Below, one piece after another: positions 14,460 through 22,581 of a stretch of 29,846 nt of DNA; position 1 is the first letter of the stretch; each line of letters opens with the position of its first letter. The position numbers were made by a program, and so were the translations under genes. Source of the DNA: a virus. The stretch is from IMG/VR virus record IMGVR_UViG_3300025110_000080, positions 1 to 29,846 of that record. One strand, given 5' to 3'. The notes under the pieces are model-generated. The model was given only the letters and a program-made list of their open reading frames with translations, had not been told where the DNA came from and did not search any database.

Positions 14460-14783
14460 TTAAAGAGCTTTTAAATCTTTTTCTAGTTCTTCCCAATTAG
14501 ATTGTTCATCTTGTTTGCCTGCAACTATAGATTTACAATCTTCTATTTCCCAAGCAACTTGAGTTAAACTATAACTTTTAACTACATCATCTAATTCTTC
14601 TCCTGTTGAAGAGTTATAAGATTTTAATGTTAATTGTAGTTCTTCATGAGATTCTTCAGCCACAGCTTTAGTAGTTACATTTCCATCACTATCTTTAACT
14701 TCATCAACCTTTGCCGTAGTAATTACTTTTGCTTTTGCAACAGAAGCTTTACCTGCTGATTTTAATGCTTTATAATTTTTCAT
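14460..14783 (-). CDS. Fibre-adjacent protein, possible tail-fibre accessory
   Basis: This 107-residue protein has an N-terminal Ala/Lys-rich helix, then a beta-like region (ELQLTLKSYNSSTGEELDDV), then a helical acidic end (LTQVAWEIEDCKSIVAGKQD; WEELEKDLKAL). It follows the S74 fibre gene directly and has its own AGGAA. Small proteins with this helical end often sit beside fibre genes and act as assembly chaperones, but no signature proves it here. Confidence 0.5.
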   Translation of the reverse strand: MKNYKALKSAGKASVAKAKVITTAKVDEVKDSDGNVTTKAVAEESHEELQLTLKSYNSSTGEELDDVVKSYSLTQVAWEIEDCKSIVAGKQDEQSNWEELEKDLKAL

Positions 14784-14805
14784 ATTATTCCTATTTATTA
14801 ATTTG

Positions 14806-16602
14806 TTATGCGTTTTCTAACGCTTTTACTTTTGCTGATAATTCTTGAACTGCTTTTATTAATGGAACTACAAATTTGTCATACTGTAACATTTGTCTTT
14901 GTGATGTGTCACTCTCATCACCTTGCCACCCACTAAATGTAGTTCCTAAGTCATCTGCTATTTTTTTAACTTCTTGAGCTACAAATCCATCTTGCACAGC
15001 ATTACTTGATTCTGTAGTAATTGCCTCAGATTTCATTCCACTTTTTAATTCATCTGACCATTCTGACGAAGGCTTATCTTTGTATTTTATAGTCCTTAAT
15101 TTATTAACAAAATCTAAACCCAAGTCTCCATCAACAATATCTTTTTTAATTCTAATATCAGAAGTATTAGCCCAGCTATTTCCCGATGCACTAAAGTTTA
15201 GTTCTGTAAAATTAGTACCATTTCCAAGTCTTGCGTGACTATTAGCTGCTGAAGTAATGTCTTTACCAATACAAATAGTATCATTTCTATCCGCAGCTGC
15301 AACATCATTATTATATCCAATCAGTGTGTTATTATTACCTGAAGTAATTGAGTCTCCACACTTTGAACCAAACAAAGCATTTTCTGCTCCACTTGTCATA
15401 GCTTTTCCTGCTTCAAAGCCTACAACAGTATTATGATTTGAAGAATTACCTTCTAATCCTTTACCAGCATCATGTCCAATAATAACATTGTAATCTCCTG
15501 TCCAAGCTGTGCTATCATTACCATGTGCAGCTTGAAATCCTATAACAACATTTTGACCAGCTTGCGATGCGTTTGTAGCAGCTTCATGTCCTATATAAAC
15601 GTTACCACTACCACCAGTTAAGTCTACACCAGCTTGAGAACCAACAAGAGTATTATTAGCACCATCTGTAATATAATATCCAGCTTGGTGTCCAATCATA
15701 ACGTTATTACTATGACTATTACCAACTCCACTGCCAAATCCAGCTTCATAACCAAGAAATGTATTATTTTGTCCAGTTACATTATAATACCCAGCATAAC
15801 CACCAACTGCTGTATTGCCACTTACTGTATTATCGCCATGAGTAGCCATAGTTTGCTTATTTAAAGCTGAATGACCAATAGCAACTGAATGATTTCCTAC
15901 AGTTTCTACTATTAAGGCATCCTTTCCAATAACAGTATTATTAGCGCCTACTGTCATAGCATCACCAGCAGATACTCCCATAATGGTATTGTTACTACCA
16001 GTAGTTAGTTGCACACCAGCTTGACTTCCTAATACTGTGTTATTATCACCACTTGTTAAATTAGTTAAATCATTATATCCAATACCAATATTATTAGTAG
16101 CATCATTCATTGTAGCATTAGATACATTCTCGCCTATGAATATATTATAATTAGAACCAGCATCTATGTTTGTTCCAGCATTCTTTCCAAATACTGTATT
16201 GGATGTTCCACTATCATTATTTGAAAGACTGACTTTTGAGTTAGTGTCAAGAGCAACCATAGTACCTGTACCAATAGCTGTTGTACCAATCTTAAATTTA
16301 TCAGAATCACCATCATCCACACCCATTGTAAATTTTGATGTACCGCTTAATTGAAATGATAAAAATGCATCTCCGTCAGTTGCAGAGTTATCAATTTGTA
16401 TTTCTGTACCATTTGCATGGCTACCATCTACAGCCAAAACGGCTTTACCAGTAGACGCATCTGTCATAGATATACAAAATGTAGTACCATTATCTCCATC
16501 TTTTACAGATACTAGACTTGCTCCATTACCCCCACCATCAGTATCTACGTGTAGTAGTTGTTCATAACTACTTGCTATTGTTTGTGAACCTAAAGCTGCC
16601 AT
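14806..16602 (-). CDS. Tail fibre/spike with YadA-head-like repeats and S74 self-cleaving chaperone
   Basis: The protein has 598 residues. Residues ~130-460 contain about 18 copies of a short unit of the form G-x-N-N-T-x-x-G-x-x-A-G (for example TGSNNTIMGVSAG, DGANNTLVGSQAG), the left-handed beta-roll repeat of YadA-like adhesin heads. The C-terminal 118 residues are a Peptidase_S74 intramolecular chaperone domain. The Ser-Lys dyad sits in WANTSDIRIKKDI (S481, K486), and FVAQEVKKIA and a final coiled coil (PLIKAVQELSAKVKALENA) are present. The chaperone trimerises the fibre and then cuts itself off at S481. This is the best receptor-binding protein candidate in the window. Confidence 0.88.
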   Translation of the reverse strand: MAALGSQTIASSYEQLLHVDTDGGGNGASLVSVKDGDNGTTFCISMTDASTGKAVLAVDGSHANGTEIQIDNSATDGDAFLSFQLSGTSKFTMGVDDGDSDKFKIGTTAIGTGTMVALDTNSKVSLSNNDSGTSNTVFGKNAGTNIDAGSNYNIFIGENVSNATMNDATNNIGIGYNDLTNLTSGDNNTVLGSQAGVQLTTGSNNTIMGVSAGDAMTVGANNTVIGKDALIVETVGNHSVAIGHSALNKQTMATHGDNTVSGNTAVGGYAGYYNVTGQNNTFLGYEAGFGSGVGNSHSNNVMIGHQAGYYITDGANNTLVGSQAGVDLTGGSGNVYIGHEAATNASQAGQNVVIGFQAAHGNDSTAWTGDYNVIIGHDAGKGLEGNSSNHNTVVGFEAGKAMTSGAENALFGSKCGDSITSGNNNTLIGYNNDVAAADRNDTICIGKDITSAANSHARLGNGTNFTELNFSASGNSWANTSDIRIKKDIVDGDLGLDFVNKLRTIKYKDKPSSEWSDELKSGMKSEAITTESSNAVQDGFVAQEVKKIADDLGTTFSGWQGDESDTSQRQMLQYDKFVVPLIKAVQELSAKVKALENA

Positions 16603-16624
16603 AATATTTTCCTATTCATAATTT

Positions 16625-16747
16625 TTATCCTGTATGCTCATCCCATTTAACGTTAATTTCATTAAAATCTAATTGAACCTTATTCCAAATAACGTCATAT
16701 ATTGACCTTAAAAAGTTTAGACCTGTTCTTTTCCATCCTAAAGGCAT
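16625..16747 (-). CDS. 40-residue protein between spike and fibre genes
   Basis: The ATG at 16747 comes one base after the TAA of the spike-like gene (TAATATG), and the frame ends in TAA at 16625. The protein reads MPLGWKRTGLNFLRSIYDVI, then WNKVQLDFNEINVKWDEHTG, with three tryptophans. Re-initiation coupling and filling of a 146-base gap support it. No family is recognised. It could be a small structural or assembly partner of the spike. Confidence 0.5.
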   Translation of the reverse strand: MPLGWKRTGLNFLRSIYDVIWNKVQLDFNEINVKWDEHTG

Positions 16748-16748
16748 A

Positions 16749-17636
16749 TTAAGCTTTCAAGGCTACTATGTTTGTAGCTGTTGTGTTTGTAGCATTTACA
16801 ACCGTAGCTCTTACTGGTAATAATTGACCGCTAGCTAAGTTTTTAAATACTATATTAGAACCGCTTGTTGCACAATCTAAACTAACATCTCCACCAACGC
16901 CTATAAAAAAAGCTTCATAAGTAGCACCCAATGAATGGTCTGAACCTCCGTGAACAGCTGTAACAGCAAGTGCTGTTCCATATAACATTTTTTCTAAAGC
17001 TGCTTGAGACGCTTCGGTTGCAACTTCTATTTCAGCAAGGTCAACAACCATAGCATCTAATACTGCGTTGTCAGTAGAACCAAGGTCAACTACCCCTATA
17101 GTATTTGAACCAGCTGGTAAAGAAGCAACTACATCTACTTGCATTTCTGAACCACTAATAGCGTTATCTAATAATTCTACCGCAGTTTCTATTGCTTCAG
17201 TATCTACTTTAATTGTATCTAATACTGCATCTATCTCAGTATTCTTTGTAAGTATATTATCTAATACAGCATCAAATGTATCTATCTTTGAATTAGTAGA
17301 TGTTATTAAAGTTTCGATTCCATCTACGTGACCGATTATTGTAGATTGATTTGCTGCCGTTGCTCCACCGGAAGGTAAAGCAGATGATACAATATCTATT
17401 TGTAAGTTGCCAGCTGCGTCAACCAATGGAACGGTACTATCACCACTACCATCTGCTGCTGTGTTAGCATATATAGTAACACTGTCGTTAGCCTTATCTA
17501 AAGCAACGTCTATTGCTACGTCGCCACCTTCAGTGGTCAGTGTTACGTTATCTATATCTACATTTAACGCATCCTCACCTGAGTTTAAAACTTTGTTTAA
17601 TACTTCGTGTGATTGATATTTAATTCCGTTAGCCAT
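16749..17636 (-). CDS. Spike-like or appendage structural protein
   Basis: The protein has 295 residues and is acidic. An N-terminal IKYQSHEVLNKVLNSGEDAL is followed by beta-rich repeats (NVTLTTEGGDVAIDVALDKA). The central part is helical and heptad-like (IIGHVDGIETLITSTNSKID; AVLDNILTKNTEIDAVLDTI), probably a trimeric coiled coil. The last ~75 residues form a compact beta domain (EAFFIGVGGDVSLDC; GQLLPVRATVVNATN). This shaft-plus-tip layout suits a tail or head fibre. It has its own AGGAA. No catalytic motif is seen. Confidence 0.55.
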   Translation of the reverse strand: MANGIKYQSHEVLNKVLNSGEDALNVDIDNVTLTTEGGDVAIDVALDKANDSVTIYANTAADGSGDSTVPLVDAAGNLQIDIVSSALPSGGATAANQSTIIGHVDGIETLITSTNSKIDTFDAVLDNILTKNTEIDAVLDTIKVDTEAIETAVELLDNAISGSEMQVDVVASLPAGSNTIGVVDLGSTDNAVLDAMVVDLAEIEVATEASQAALEKMLYGTALAVTAVHGGSDHSLGATYEAFFIGVGGDVSLDCATSGSNIVFKNLASGQLLPVRATVVNATNTTATNIVALKA

Positions 17637-17652
17637 AATCTATTCCTAATTT

Positions 17653-18084
17653 TTATGTAAAGTCTGGCATAGAAATACGTCTATCGCCACCAGTCTTATC
17701 TCGTTTTTGCATTCCATGCTTTTTAACTGCTTCGTTCCATTTACCTTCATGTATTGTTGCTAAATTTATACTGACACCAGCTACGCCACCGTCACCTGTA
17801 GAACCTGCCTTGTCTTGATATAATCGCGCTTTAACATAGTCTATAATACAAGTATGAAATACATTATCTACGTCAGGTGTATCGGTTATTGCAGACACTG
17901 CATTTGGCTCTGCATAATAATGAATTAATACACCATTAGTTACTGCTTCATCTATCGGTTTATATTGACCGTATTTTGAATGTGTTGTGTTAGCATCGTT
18001 TCCTTTTAATGTAACAACTGCTAAATGATTTCCTTTGATAAACCAAGATATATAATTCTCTGGGTATTTGTATGTGCTTGCCAT
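17653..18084 (-). CDS. Connector-region structural protein
   Basis: This 143-residue protein contains YPENYISWFIKGNHLAVVT, then VFHTCIIDYVKARLYQDKAG, then INLATIHEGKWNEAVKKHGM and QKRDKTGGDRRI. The helix 'IIDYVKARLYQDKA' followed by 'Wxxxxxxxxxxxx' resembles gp6/adaptor-like helix-rich connector proteins of tailed phages. The exact family is not recalled. It overlaps the upstream adaptor-like gene by TAATG, in the stretch between capsid and fibre genes where head-tail connectors sit. Confidence 0.5.
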   Translation of the reverse strand: MASTYKYPENYISWFIKGNHLAVVTLKGNDANTTHSKYGQYKPIDEAVTNGVLIHYYAEPNAVSAITDTPDVDNVFHTCIIDYVKARLYQDKAGSTGDGGVAGVSINLATIHEGKWNEAVKKHGMQKRDKTGGDRRISMPDFT

Positions 18085-18392
18085 TAGTCTATGTCCATAG
18101 TTGGTATTTCGTTATCTACTAATCTAGGTATCTTAACATAAGTACCGTCTGCATCCATAAAGTCTACTCTAAATACTTTATTAATTTCTACGCCTGCATT
18201 GGTATCGCTTAATGTATACCACTGCTGGTCTGCTACCATATTTGTTTTTGCGTATTCTACTTTTGTAGCATACTTTCCAAGTTCAACAATAGCTTCATTT
18301 ATAAGGTTCATAATATAAGCTTCGGGTGCATTTGGAAAAGCTTGCCTTACCCTAGATATAATTTTTTTTACAGTTAGGCTATGTACCGCCAT
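18084..18392 (-). CDS. Head-tail adaptor-like protein
   Basis: This 102-residue protein opens with SLTVKKIISRVRQAFPNAPE, then AYIMNLINEAIVELGKYATK. Two N-terminal helices of this type (including 'INEAxxEL') are usual in phage adaptor/connector proteins, and are followed by a beta part (WYTLSDTNAGVEINKVFRVD). It is coupled by TAATG to the repeat protein upstream and to the next structural gene downstream. The role as an adaptor ring subunit is inferred from helical pattern and order. Confidence 0.5.
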   Translation of the reverse strand: MAVHSLTVKKIISRVRQAFPNAPEAYIMNLINEAIVELGKYATKVEYAKTNMVADQQWYTLSDTNAGVEINKVFRVDFMDADGTYVKIPRLVDNEIPTMDID

Positions 18393-18664
18393 TAATCAGA
18401 ATCCTTTCCTAGCAATCCAATTTGTTGCCATGTTCTAGTTTCATCTTCCCAGTTATTAACTGTCATATCAGGCCAACTGCCGGGTAGTTTCCAAGTTGAT
18501 GTAGTTGGTAAAGATACCCCAGTAAAAGATGGAGAGGTATTTAAACCTACCCCAGTCCAAGTCGGGGATGTGTTTAAGGTTACTCCAGTCCAACTAGGAG
18601 ATGTATTTAAAGTTACTAGTGTAAAAGAAGGTGAGGTATTTAATGTTACTAAAGTCTTAGCCAT
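18392..18664 (-). CDS. Small protein of 11-residue tandem repeats
   Basis: The protein has 90 residues. Residues 5-59 are five consecutive 11-residue units of consensus [L/G]V[T/G]LNTSP[S/T][W/F]T, the last one decayed (GVSLPTTSTWK). The rest is Trp-rich (WKLPGSWPDMTVNNWEDETR). It is probably a beta-strand stack, with aromatic residues at a fixed place in each unit. The ATG overlaps the stop of the upstream gene (TAATG) with AAGGGG before it. No family is recognised. The position among connector genes suggests a virion component. Confidence 0.65.
   Translation of the reverse strand: MAKTLVTLNTSPSFTLVTLNTSPSWTGVTLNTSPTWTGVGLNTSPSFTGVSLPTTSTWKLPGSWPDMTVNNWEDETRTWQQIGLLGKDSD
18488..18652 (-). 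repeat. Five 33-base in-frame coding repeats
   Basis: On the + strand the units share GGNGANGTNTTTAAN-like cores (for example GGAGATGTATTTAAAGTTAC). Four are close copies and the leftmost is diverged. They encode the 11-residue units of the repeat protein. Confidence 0.8.
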
Positions 18665-19434
18665 TACCCACCCCTTACAATTTGAATACCTTTATCGTAG
18701 TCAGCTTGTAGTTTTGCTTGTTGTTCTTGATACCACTTATATTCAGCCATAAATTGTTGCATTTCACTACTTAAAGAACCTACAATACTAGAAGCTAATT
18801 CTATATCTTCCGAGTTCTCTAATAAATGTCTTACCTTTTCATAACCTTGTGAGCTAGATGAAGCGGTTGTAAATGTTCCGTCTTGGTCAGAGTTTCTAGG
18901 AATCTCGTCCATCATACTAGCCATTTTATTTTGTAATGTTTTAATAGCTCCATATAAAGGAATTAAATATTCAGCTTCATCTGGGAATCTAGCAACAGAA
19001 CTATCGCCAAAAGCAACAGCTGGATATGCTAATGCTTGAACGTGAGCATTATTAGAGTTAGAAGGTTCTGGGACTACAGATAATAAATTATTACTTACAT
19101 AATATACGGGGTCAGTAGCGCTAGCCGCCATCATGTCGTCAGAATCTCTTACTCTTCCACTTAATCTTGCTGGTATTTTACGACATGGCTGGTTTATAGT
19201 ACCATCATCTCTAGTAACAGCAAACACCTCAGAGCCGGCAACTGTATAATTAACTGAACTACCATTTAACTCGTTAGATGTAGTAAACAATTGTTTTTTA
19301 GAGTCTGGTAAAGAAGTAAGAATTTCTTTTGCACCGTCAGTTAAAAACTGCGTTAATTCAGTTTGTGTTGGCGCACTACTCCCATCTATAGATAAGCTAG
19401 TTAATCCCTCTACTTGCGCTTCAAACGTTGCCAC
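18664..19434 (-). CDS. Structural protein of the head-tail junction
   Basis: This 256-residue protein starts at GTG with a strong AAGGAGG eight bases upstream, within the end of the zinc-ribbon gene. Motifs seen are TQFLTDGAKEILTSLP near the N-terminus, a beta-rich middle (YYVSNNLLSVVPEPSNSNNA), and then RFPDEAEYLIPLYGAIKTLQ followed by a long C-terminal helix (EMQQFMAEYKWYQEQQAKLQ). The 'FP.EAEYL..LYAA.K.L' element is familiar from adaptor/connector-region proteins of aquatic phages. It probably forms part of the head completion or neck complex. This is inferred. Confidence 0.55.
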   Translation of the reverse strand: MATFEAQVEGLTSLSIDGSSAPTQTELTQFLTDGAKEILTSLPDSKKQLFTTSNELNGSSVNYTVAGSEVFAVTRDDGTINQPCRKIPARLSGRVRDSDDMMAASATDPVYYVSNNLLSVVPEPSNSNNAHVQALAYPAVAFGDSSVARFPDEAEYLIPLYGAIKTLQNKMASMMDEIPRNSDQDGTFTTASSSSQGYEKVRHLLENSEDIELASSIVGSLSSEMQQFMAEYKWYQEQQAKLQADYDKGIQIVRGG

Positions 19435-19636
19435 GTATCTCGCCTCCTTTTGATTCTATGTCCTCACCCATAGTTGTTACCTGAAAATCAATCTGGTCTT
19501 TCCTTATAGCTGTAGCAAACCCCGCTTCTCTTATTATGATAGCAGGGCTAAACAAAGGTTTATTGGCTCTCTTGCCACAACTGCGACAGTAGAACCAGCC
19601 TTCTGAATTATCTTTTTTGCAATGTTGACAGGACAT
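19421..19636 (-). CDS. Zinc-ribbon protein in the head gene cluster
   Basis: This 71-residue protein has CQHC (C3, C6) and CRSC (C17, C20) ten residues apart, a zinc knuckle pair of the ribbon type, followed by a beta-rich C-terminus (SPAIIIREAGFATAIRKDQI). It may be a small structural or RNA/DNA-binding protein. Zinc ribbons are unusual between capsid and connector genes. It is coupled to the upstream gene by TAATG, and its last 14 bases overlap the next gene. Confidence 0.65.
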   Translation of the reverse strand: MSCQHCKKDNSEGWFYCRSCGKRANKPLFSPAIIIREAGFATAIRKDQIDFQVTTMGEDIESKGGEIRGNV

Positions 19637-19839
19637 TAAGCCCCACCAACCACCATCGTAAGTATTCTGTCACCATTTAATTGAGTGTGAGTAATAGATA
19701 AAACTTTATTATTTGTTGAATCTAATGTGTCAATAAAGTCTTTTATATCTCTTGCCATTGTTCCAGCAGCACCTGTTTCAATTCCGGGATTACCGGGGTG
19801 AATAAATACTTTTACTTTTACATTTGAGTATACAGCCAT
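19636..19839 (-). CDS. Small protein of unknown function
   Basis: This 67-residue protein reads MAVYSNVKVKVFIHPGNPGI, then MARDIKDFIDTLDSTNNKVL, then HTQLNGDRILTMVVGGA. The beta-alpha-beta pattern gives a compact alpha/beta domain. A good GGAGA lies before the ATG. It is the first gene after the tandem hairpins that follow the decoration gene, and is coupled to the zinc-ribbon gene by TAATG. No family is recognised. Confidence 0.65.
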   Translation of the reverse strand: MAVYSNVKVKVFIHPGNPGIETGAAGTMARDIKDFIDTLDSTNNKVLSITHTQLNGDRILTMVVGGA

Positions 19840-19872
19840 AATTTCTCCAATTTTTAAATTATTAGGATATTC

Positions 19873-19916
19873 GGGGGTTGCCTTTTATTGACAGCCCCCA
19901 CAGAATCCAAATCTGT
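19873..19916 (-). terminator. Tandem hairpins after the capsid-decoration genes
   Basis: Read on the - strand RNA, ACAGA pairs with UCUGU (19900-19916, loop of 7). Immediately after it comes GGGGGCUGUC, pairing with GGCAACCCCC (19873-19899) as five G-C pairs, one C/A mismatch and four more pairs, loop AAUAAAA. No T-run follows, so it may be a weak or Rho-assisted terminator or a 3'-end stabiliser for the abundant capsid message. Confidence 0.4.
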
Positions 19917-19935
19917 TTACCCTTATTTATTTGGG

Positions 19936-20364
19936 TTATGAAGTAGTAACAGCGTCATCAATACTAGATAAACACTCTGCAACCCACTCATCGCCAGCAG
20001 CCATTATATTAATATAATCGCCTTTTTGTGCACTTGTTCCAATAACAATATTAGAAACTTGAGTACCTGCGGTTGAGTTGGAAGCATTGCCTCCAGCATC
20101 TTTCATTACCAAACTAACGATAGCGCTACCAGCTGCTATTGTAATAGCACCAGTTGGCGTTTCTTCACTAACTACGAATTTCCAATATACTCCATCTTCC
20201 AAAGCTGTTGGAAGAGTAATGGAATAAGCTCCGCCAGCGGAATCAAGCATAAATACTTTTCCACTTTCATCGTTTGTTAATGTTCTAGCTACGGTAACAT
20301 TTTCTACTTTTTTCTTGACTCCAGCGGTTACACCGCTATTCTGTTCTAAGAAAGCACTTCTCAT
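19936..20364 (-). CDS. Capsid decoration/cement protein candidate
   Basis: The protein has 142 residues and is almost entirely beta. TVARTLTNDESGKVFMLDSA is followed by YSITLPTALEDGVYWKFVVS, AITIAAGSAIVSLVMKDAGG and DYINIMAAGDEWVAECLSS. 'LT..DSGKVF.L.SAGG..ITLP....G..WKFVV' is a pattern I know from proteins next to major capsid genes in many phages, consistent with a decoration or head-fibre domain. It has the best ribosome binding site in the window (GGAGGT), as expected for an abundant protein. It follows the capsid gene by 15 bases. Confidence 0.65.
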   Translation of the reverse strand: MRSAFLEQNSGVTAGVKKKVENVTVARTLTNDESGKVFMLDSAGGAYSITLPTALEDGVYWKFVVSEETPTGAITIAAGSAIVSLVMKDAGGNASNSTAGTQVSNIVIGTSAQKGDYINIMAAGDEWVAECLSSIDDAVTTS

Positions 20365-20379
20365 TATTCATACCTCCTA

Positions 20380-21723
20380 TTAATTAGACTCAAAGTTAAA
20401 TAGAGCATGAGCTTCAGGAAGAGAAACTTCAAGACCTGCTTCAGTTAGAACCATGTCTTTACGTAAATCTTCATCTGCTGACTGTACATTCGTTTGAATG
20501 TGTGTGTCTCTATTTACCCCATTGCCAACTAGAGGACGATAAGCTACATTATCAAGGTCAACTAAACACATATATGGCGCTGCATGGCCTCTAAATAGAG
20601 GTTCTTTTACGAGCGTCAAATCACCATGGATAGTTTCAACCTTCATTACTTTATGACCATAAGAACCACTCGCTTGCGACATCATTGGATTCGCAGCAGA
20701 ATAAGCACTTGATAGAAAAGTATTAGAGCTTGCCATCTTGTTAAAGAATGAAATAACAGGAAGTGAACAAAGCGCAAGCTTTGATGAACTACCACCACGA
20801 GCCGGGTCAAAAATCACTTCAAGGTCTTTTAAGATAACATCGTAAGTTGTTTCAGCATCTGTACGAGTTGTAAAATAACCTTTGTCTTCAGTATATGATA
20901 CTTGAGTTGATGCTCCAGTAATCTGAGACTGTGAGTTTTTAATAATGTGACCAACGATACCATCAGTATAGTTGATTCCATTTTGACTTGCGGAGTTTCC
21001 AAAAAGCATAGCTCTTTCAATGTCCACTTTATGTTCACGAAGTTTTAGATTCCATATTCTGTCCCACTCACTAGCATAGCCACGGTAAACCGTTGCTCTT
21101 GCAGTATTAGTAAGTTCACAGGCTGTCTTAAATATTTGACAATACCCATTACCATTTTCTAATTCACGAGACCAAGAATCAGGAGAACCTGAACCTTCTT
21201 CGAATGCACTTCCAATAACTGTACACTTTTGACCATCAACAACGGCAGTTGTACTACCAGTTGCTGCGGAAATTGTACGACCAGTAAAGGTAGTTTCAGT
21301 GCTACCAGCGACAGGAGCAGACTCAACACGGACAATAGCTGTCTCGGGTTCATTTGTGCTCGCATTTGTTTCGCCAATTGCAAATACCATACCTTTAATA
21401 ATCCAATCAGGAGCTGCACCTGCACCGTCATCAACGGTGTAAGTAAGTGTGCTACCTGCGGCTGGAACAGTATGAGATGCATCTAGTGCAAATGTTCTGT
21501 CCGCCATTTGGATTTTATTACGGTCTTTTAACCATCGGAACTGCGGGTCGTCCGTTGGAACTTTAGCAACTTTGGATAAGTAAACGAAAAATGGAGACTC
21601 ATCAGGGGCTAAATCAGCGATTCTATCACTGAAATTATACAGCCGCCTTGATGGTATCACACTATCAATTACTGCACCGGGGTCACCAAACTTTAACGGG
21701 CCGGGATTATTATAACTTGGCAT
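20380..21723 (-). CDS. Major capsid protein (HK97 fold, SU10/DUF5309-like)
   Basis: The protein has 447 residues. The N-terminus (FGDPGAVIDSVIPSRRLYNF and DRIADLAPDESPFFVYLSKV) contains the 'D.I....P.ETP...' element of this capsid family. The E-loop-like and insertion region (~75-175) is beta-rich. CELTNTARATVYRGYASEWD and WNLKLREHKVDIERAMLFGN form the spine helix. VETIHGDLTLVKEPLFRGHA and YMCLVDLDNVAYRPL form the A-domain. The C-terminal KDMVLTEAGLEVSLPEAHAL ends as SU10-like/DUF5309 proteins do. The preceding scaffold gene and the strong GAGGAAGGA site agree with a capsid protein. No obvious N-terminal cleavage domain is present. Confidence 0.8.
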   Translation of the reverse strand: MPSYNNPGPLKFGDPGAVIDSVIPSRRLYNFSDRIADLAPDESPFFVYLSKVAKVPTDDPQFRWLKDRNKIQMADRTFALDASHTVPAAGSTLTYTVDDGAGAAPDWIIKGMVFAIGETNASTNEPETAIVRVESAPVAGSTETTFTGRTISAATGSTTAVVDGQKCTVIGSAFEEGSGSPDSWSRELENGNGYCQIFKTACELTNTARATVYRGYASEWDRIWNLKLREHKVDIERAMLFGNSASQNGINYTDGIVGHIIKNSQSQITGASTQVSYTEDKGYFTTRTDAETTYDVILKDLEVIFDPARGGSSSKLALCSLPVISFFNKMASSNTFLSSAYSAANPMMSQASGSYGHKVMKVETIHGDLTLVKEPLFRGHAAPYMCLVDLDNVAYRPLVGNGVNRDTHIQTNVQSADEDLRKDMVLTEAGLEVSLPEAHALFNFESN

Positions 21724-21750
21724 TATATATATCCTTCCTCAGTTTATTGT

Positions 21751-22572
21751 TTAAAGTACGCTATTACGGCTACCAGCATTTACAATACCATCCCACATTT
21801 TGTTTTCTTCAGACTTAGGTGAGCTTGGTGCTCCACCTTGAAGAACTCCAGCTGTGCGAGGTTGCTGTTGAGCTGCTTGTACTGCTTGTGCCGTTTCAGG
21901 GACGTTACTTTTTTTATTAACGTCTCTATATAGCTTTACCAGATTCGATAAACCAACTTGCTCTTTGGGTTGCGAAACAAACCCCATAAACTCTTGAACA
22001 TCTTTGTCCGAAAACTTATAAGTGTTACGTAACTCATTCACAGTATTGTTGTATGTTATCTCTTCTGTCATCTGTCGTTTTTGCTCATTCAATGCATTGT
22101 TCACTACATTATTCATCATGCCAACCTCTTGGTTAACACGAAACTTAAATGATGGTGATTCTGAATTGTAATAAGCATCCCAAGGGTTAAAGTCCTCAGC
22201 GGATAATCCTTGCTGAGGTTCTTGCTGTGCTTGTTGTGGTTGTCCATTTATGTTCTTCTGTAATACGTCAACAAGGTCAGGTCGTGATTCTAATAAATCC
22301 CCCAATGGCTCAAGCCTTTTAAGCTTATCATTCTCCGCTTGGGTTCTATCATACATTGACTGGAATTTACGGGCTTCAACTTCCCACTCATTCTCAGGAA
22401 TTGTTTCCTGTTTTACTTCAACTTCTGGAGCTGAAAAGTCTACTTGCTCATTTTGAGCAGCAGGCTCTGTGTATTGTTCTTCTGCTTCCGTTCTTACTTC
22501 ACTAACGATATTTGGGCCATTATCAACCAAGCCATCAGCTACGGGTTGGGCCTCTGTCTGTGCATTGTCCAT
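21751..22572 (-). CDS. Capsid scaffold protein
   Basis: The protein has 273 residues. A disordered acidic N-terminus (about 1-65, rich in E, Q, A and P) is followed by helices (EVEARKFQSMYDRTQAENDK; LLESRPDLVDVLQKNI), a Gln/Pro/Ala linker, and then helical NPWDAYYNSESPSFKF and NEQKRQMTEEITYNNTVNEL. The C-terminus carries GVLQGGAPSSPKSEENKMWD, a short region suited to capsid binding. The position directly upstream of the capsid gene, the charge and the disorder are typical of scaffolds. No protease signature is present. GGAGA precedes the ATG. Confidence 0.78.
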   Translation of the reverse strand: MDNAQTEAQPVADGLVDNGPNIVSEVRTEAEEQYTEPAAQNEQVDFSAPEVEVKQETIPENEWEVEARKFQSMYDRTQAENDKLKRLEPLGDLLESRPDLVDVLQKNINGQPQQAQQEPQQGLSAEDFNPWDAYYNSESPSFKFRVNQEVGMMNNVVNNALNEQKRQMTEEITYNNTVNELRNTYKFSDKDVQEFMGFVSQPKEQVGLSNLVKLYRDVNKKSNVPETAQAVQAAQQQPRTAGVLQGGAPSSPKSEENKMWDGIVNAGSRNSVL

Positions 22573-22581
22573 ATTGTCTCC

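Noticed and set aside
21159-21482. 107-residue Leu/Val/Gln-rich frame within the capsid gene
   Set aside because: It is a shadow in a different frame of the major capsid gene, with repetitive composition typical of a shifted Ala/Thr/Ser-rich protein.
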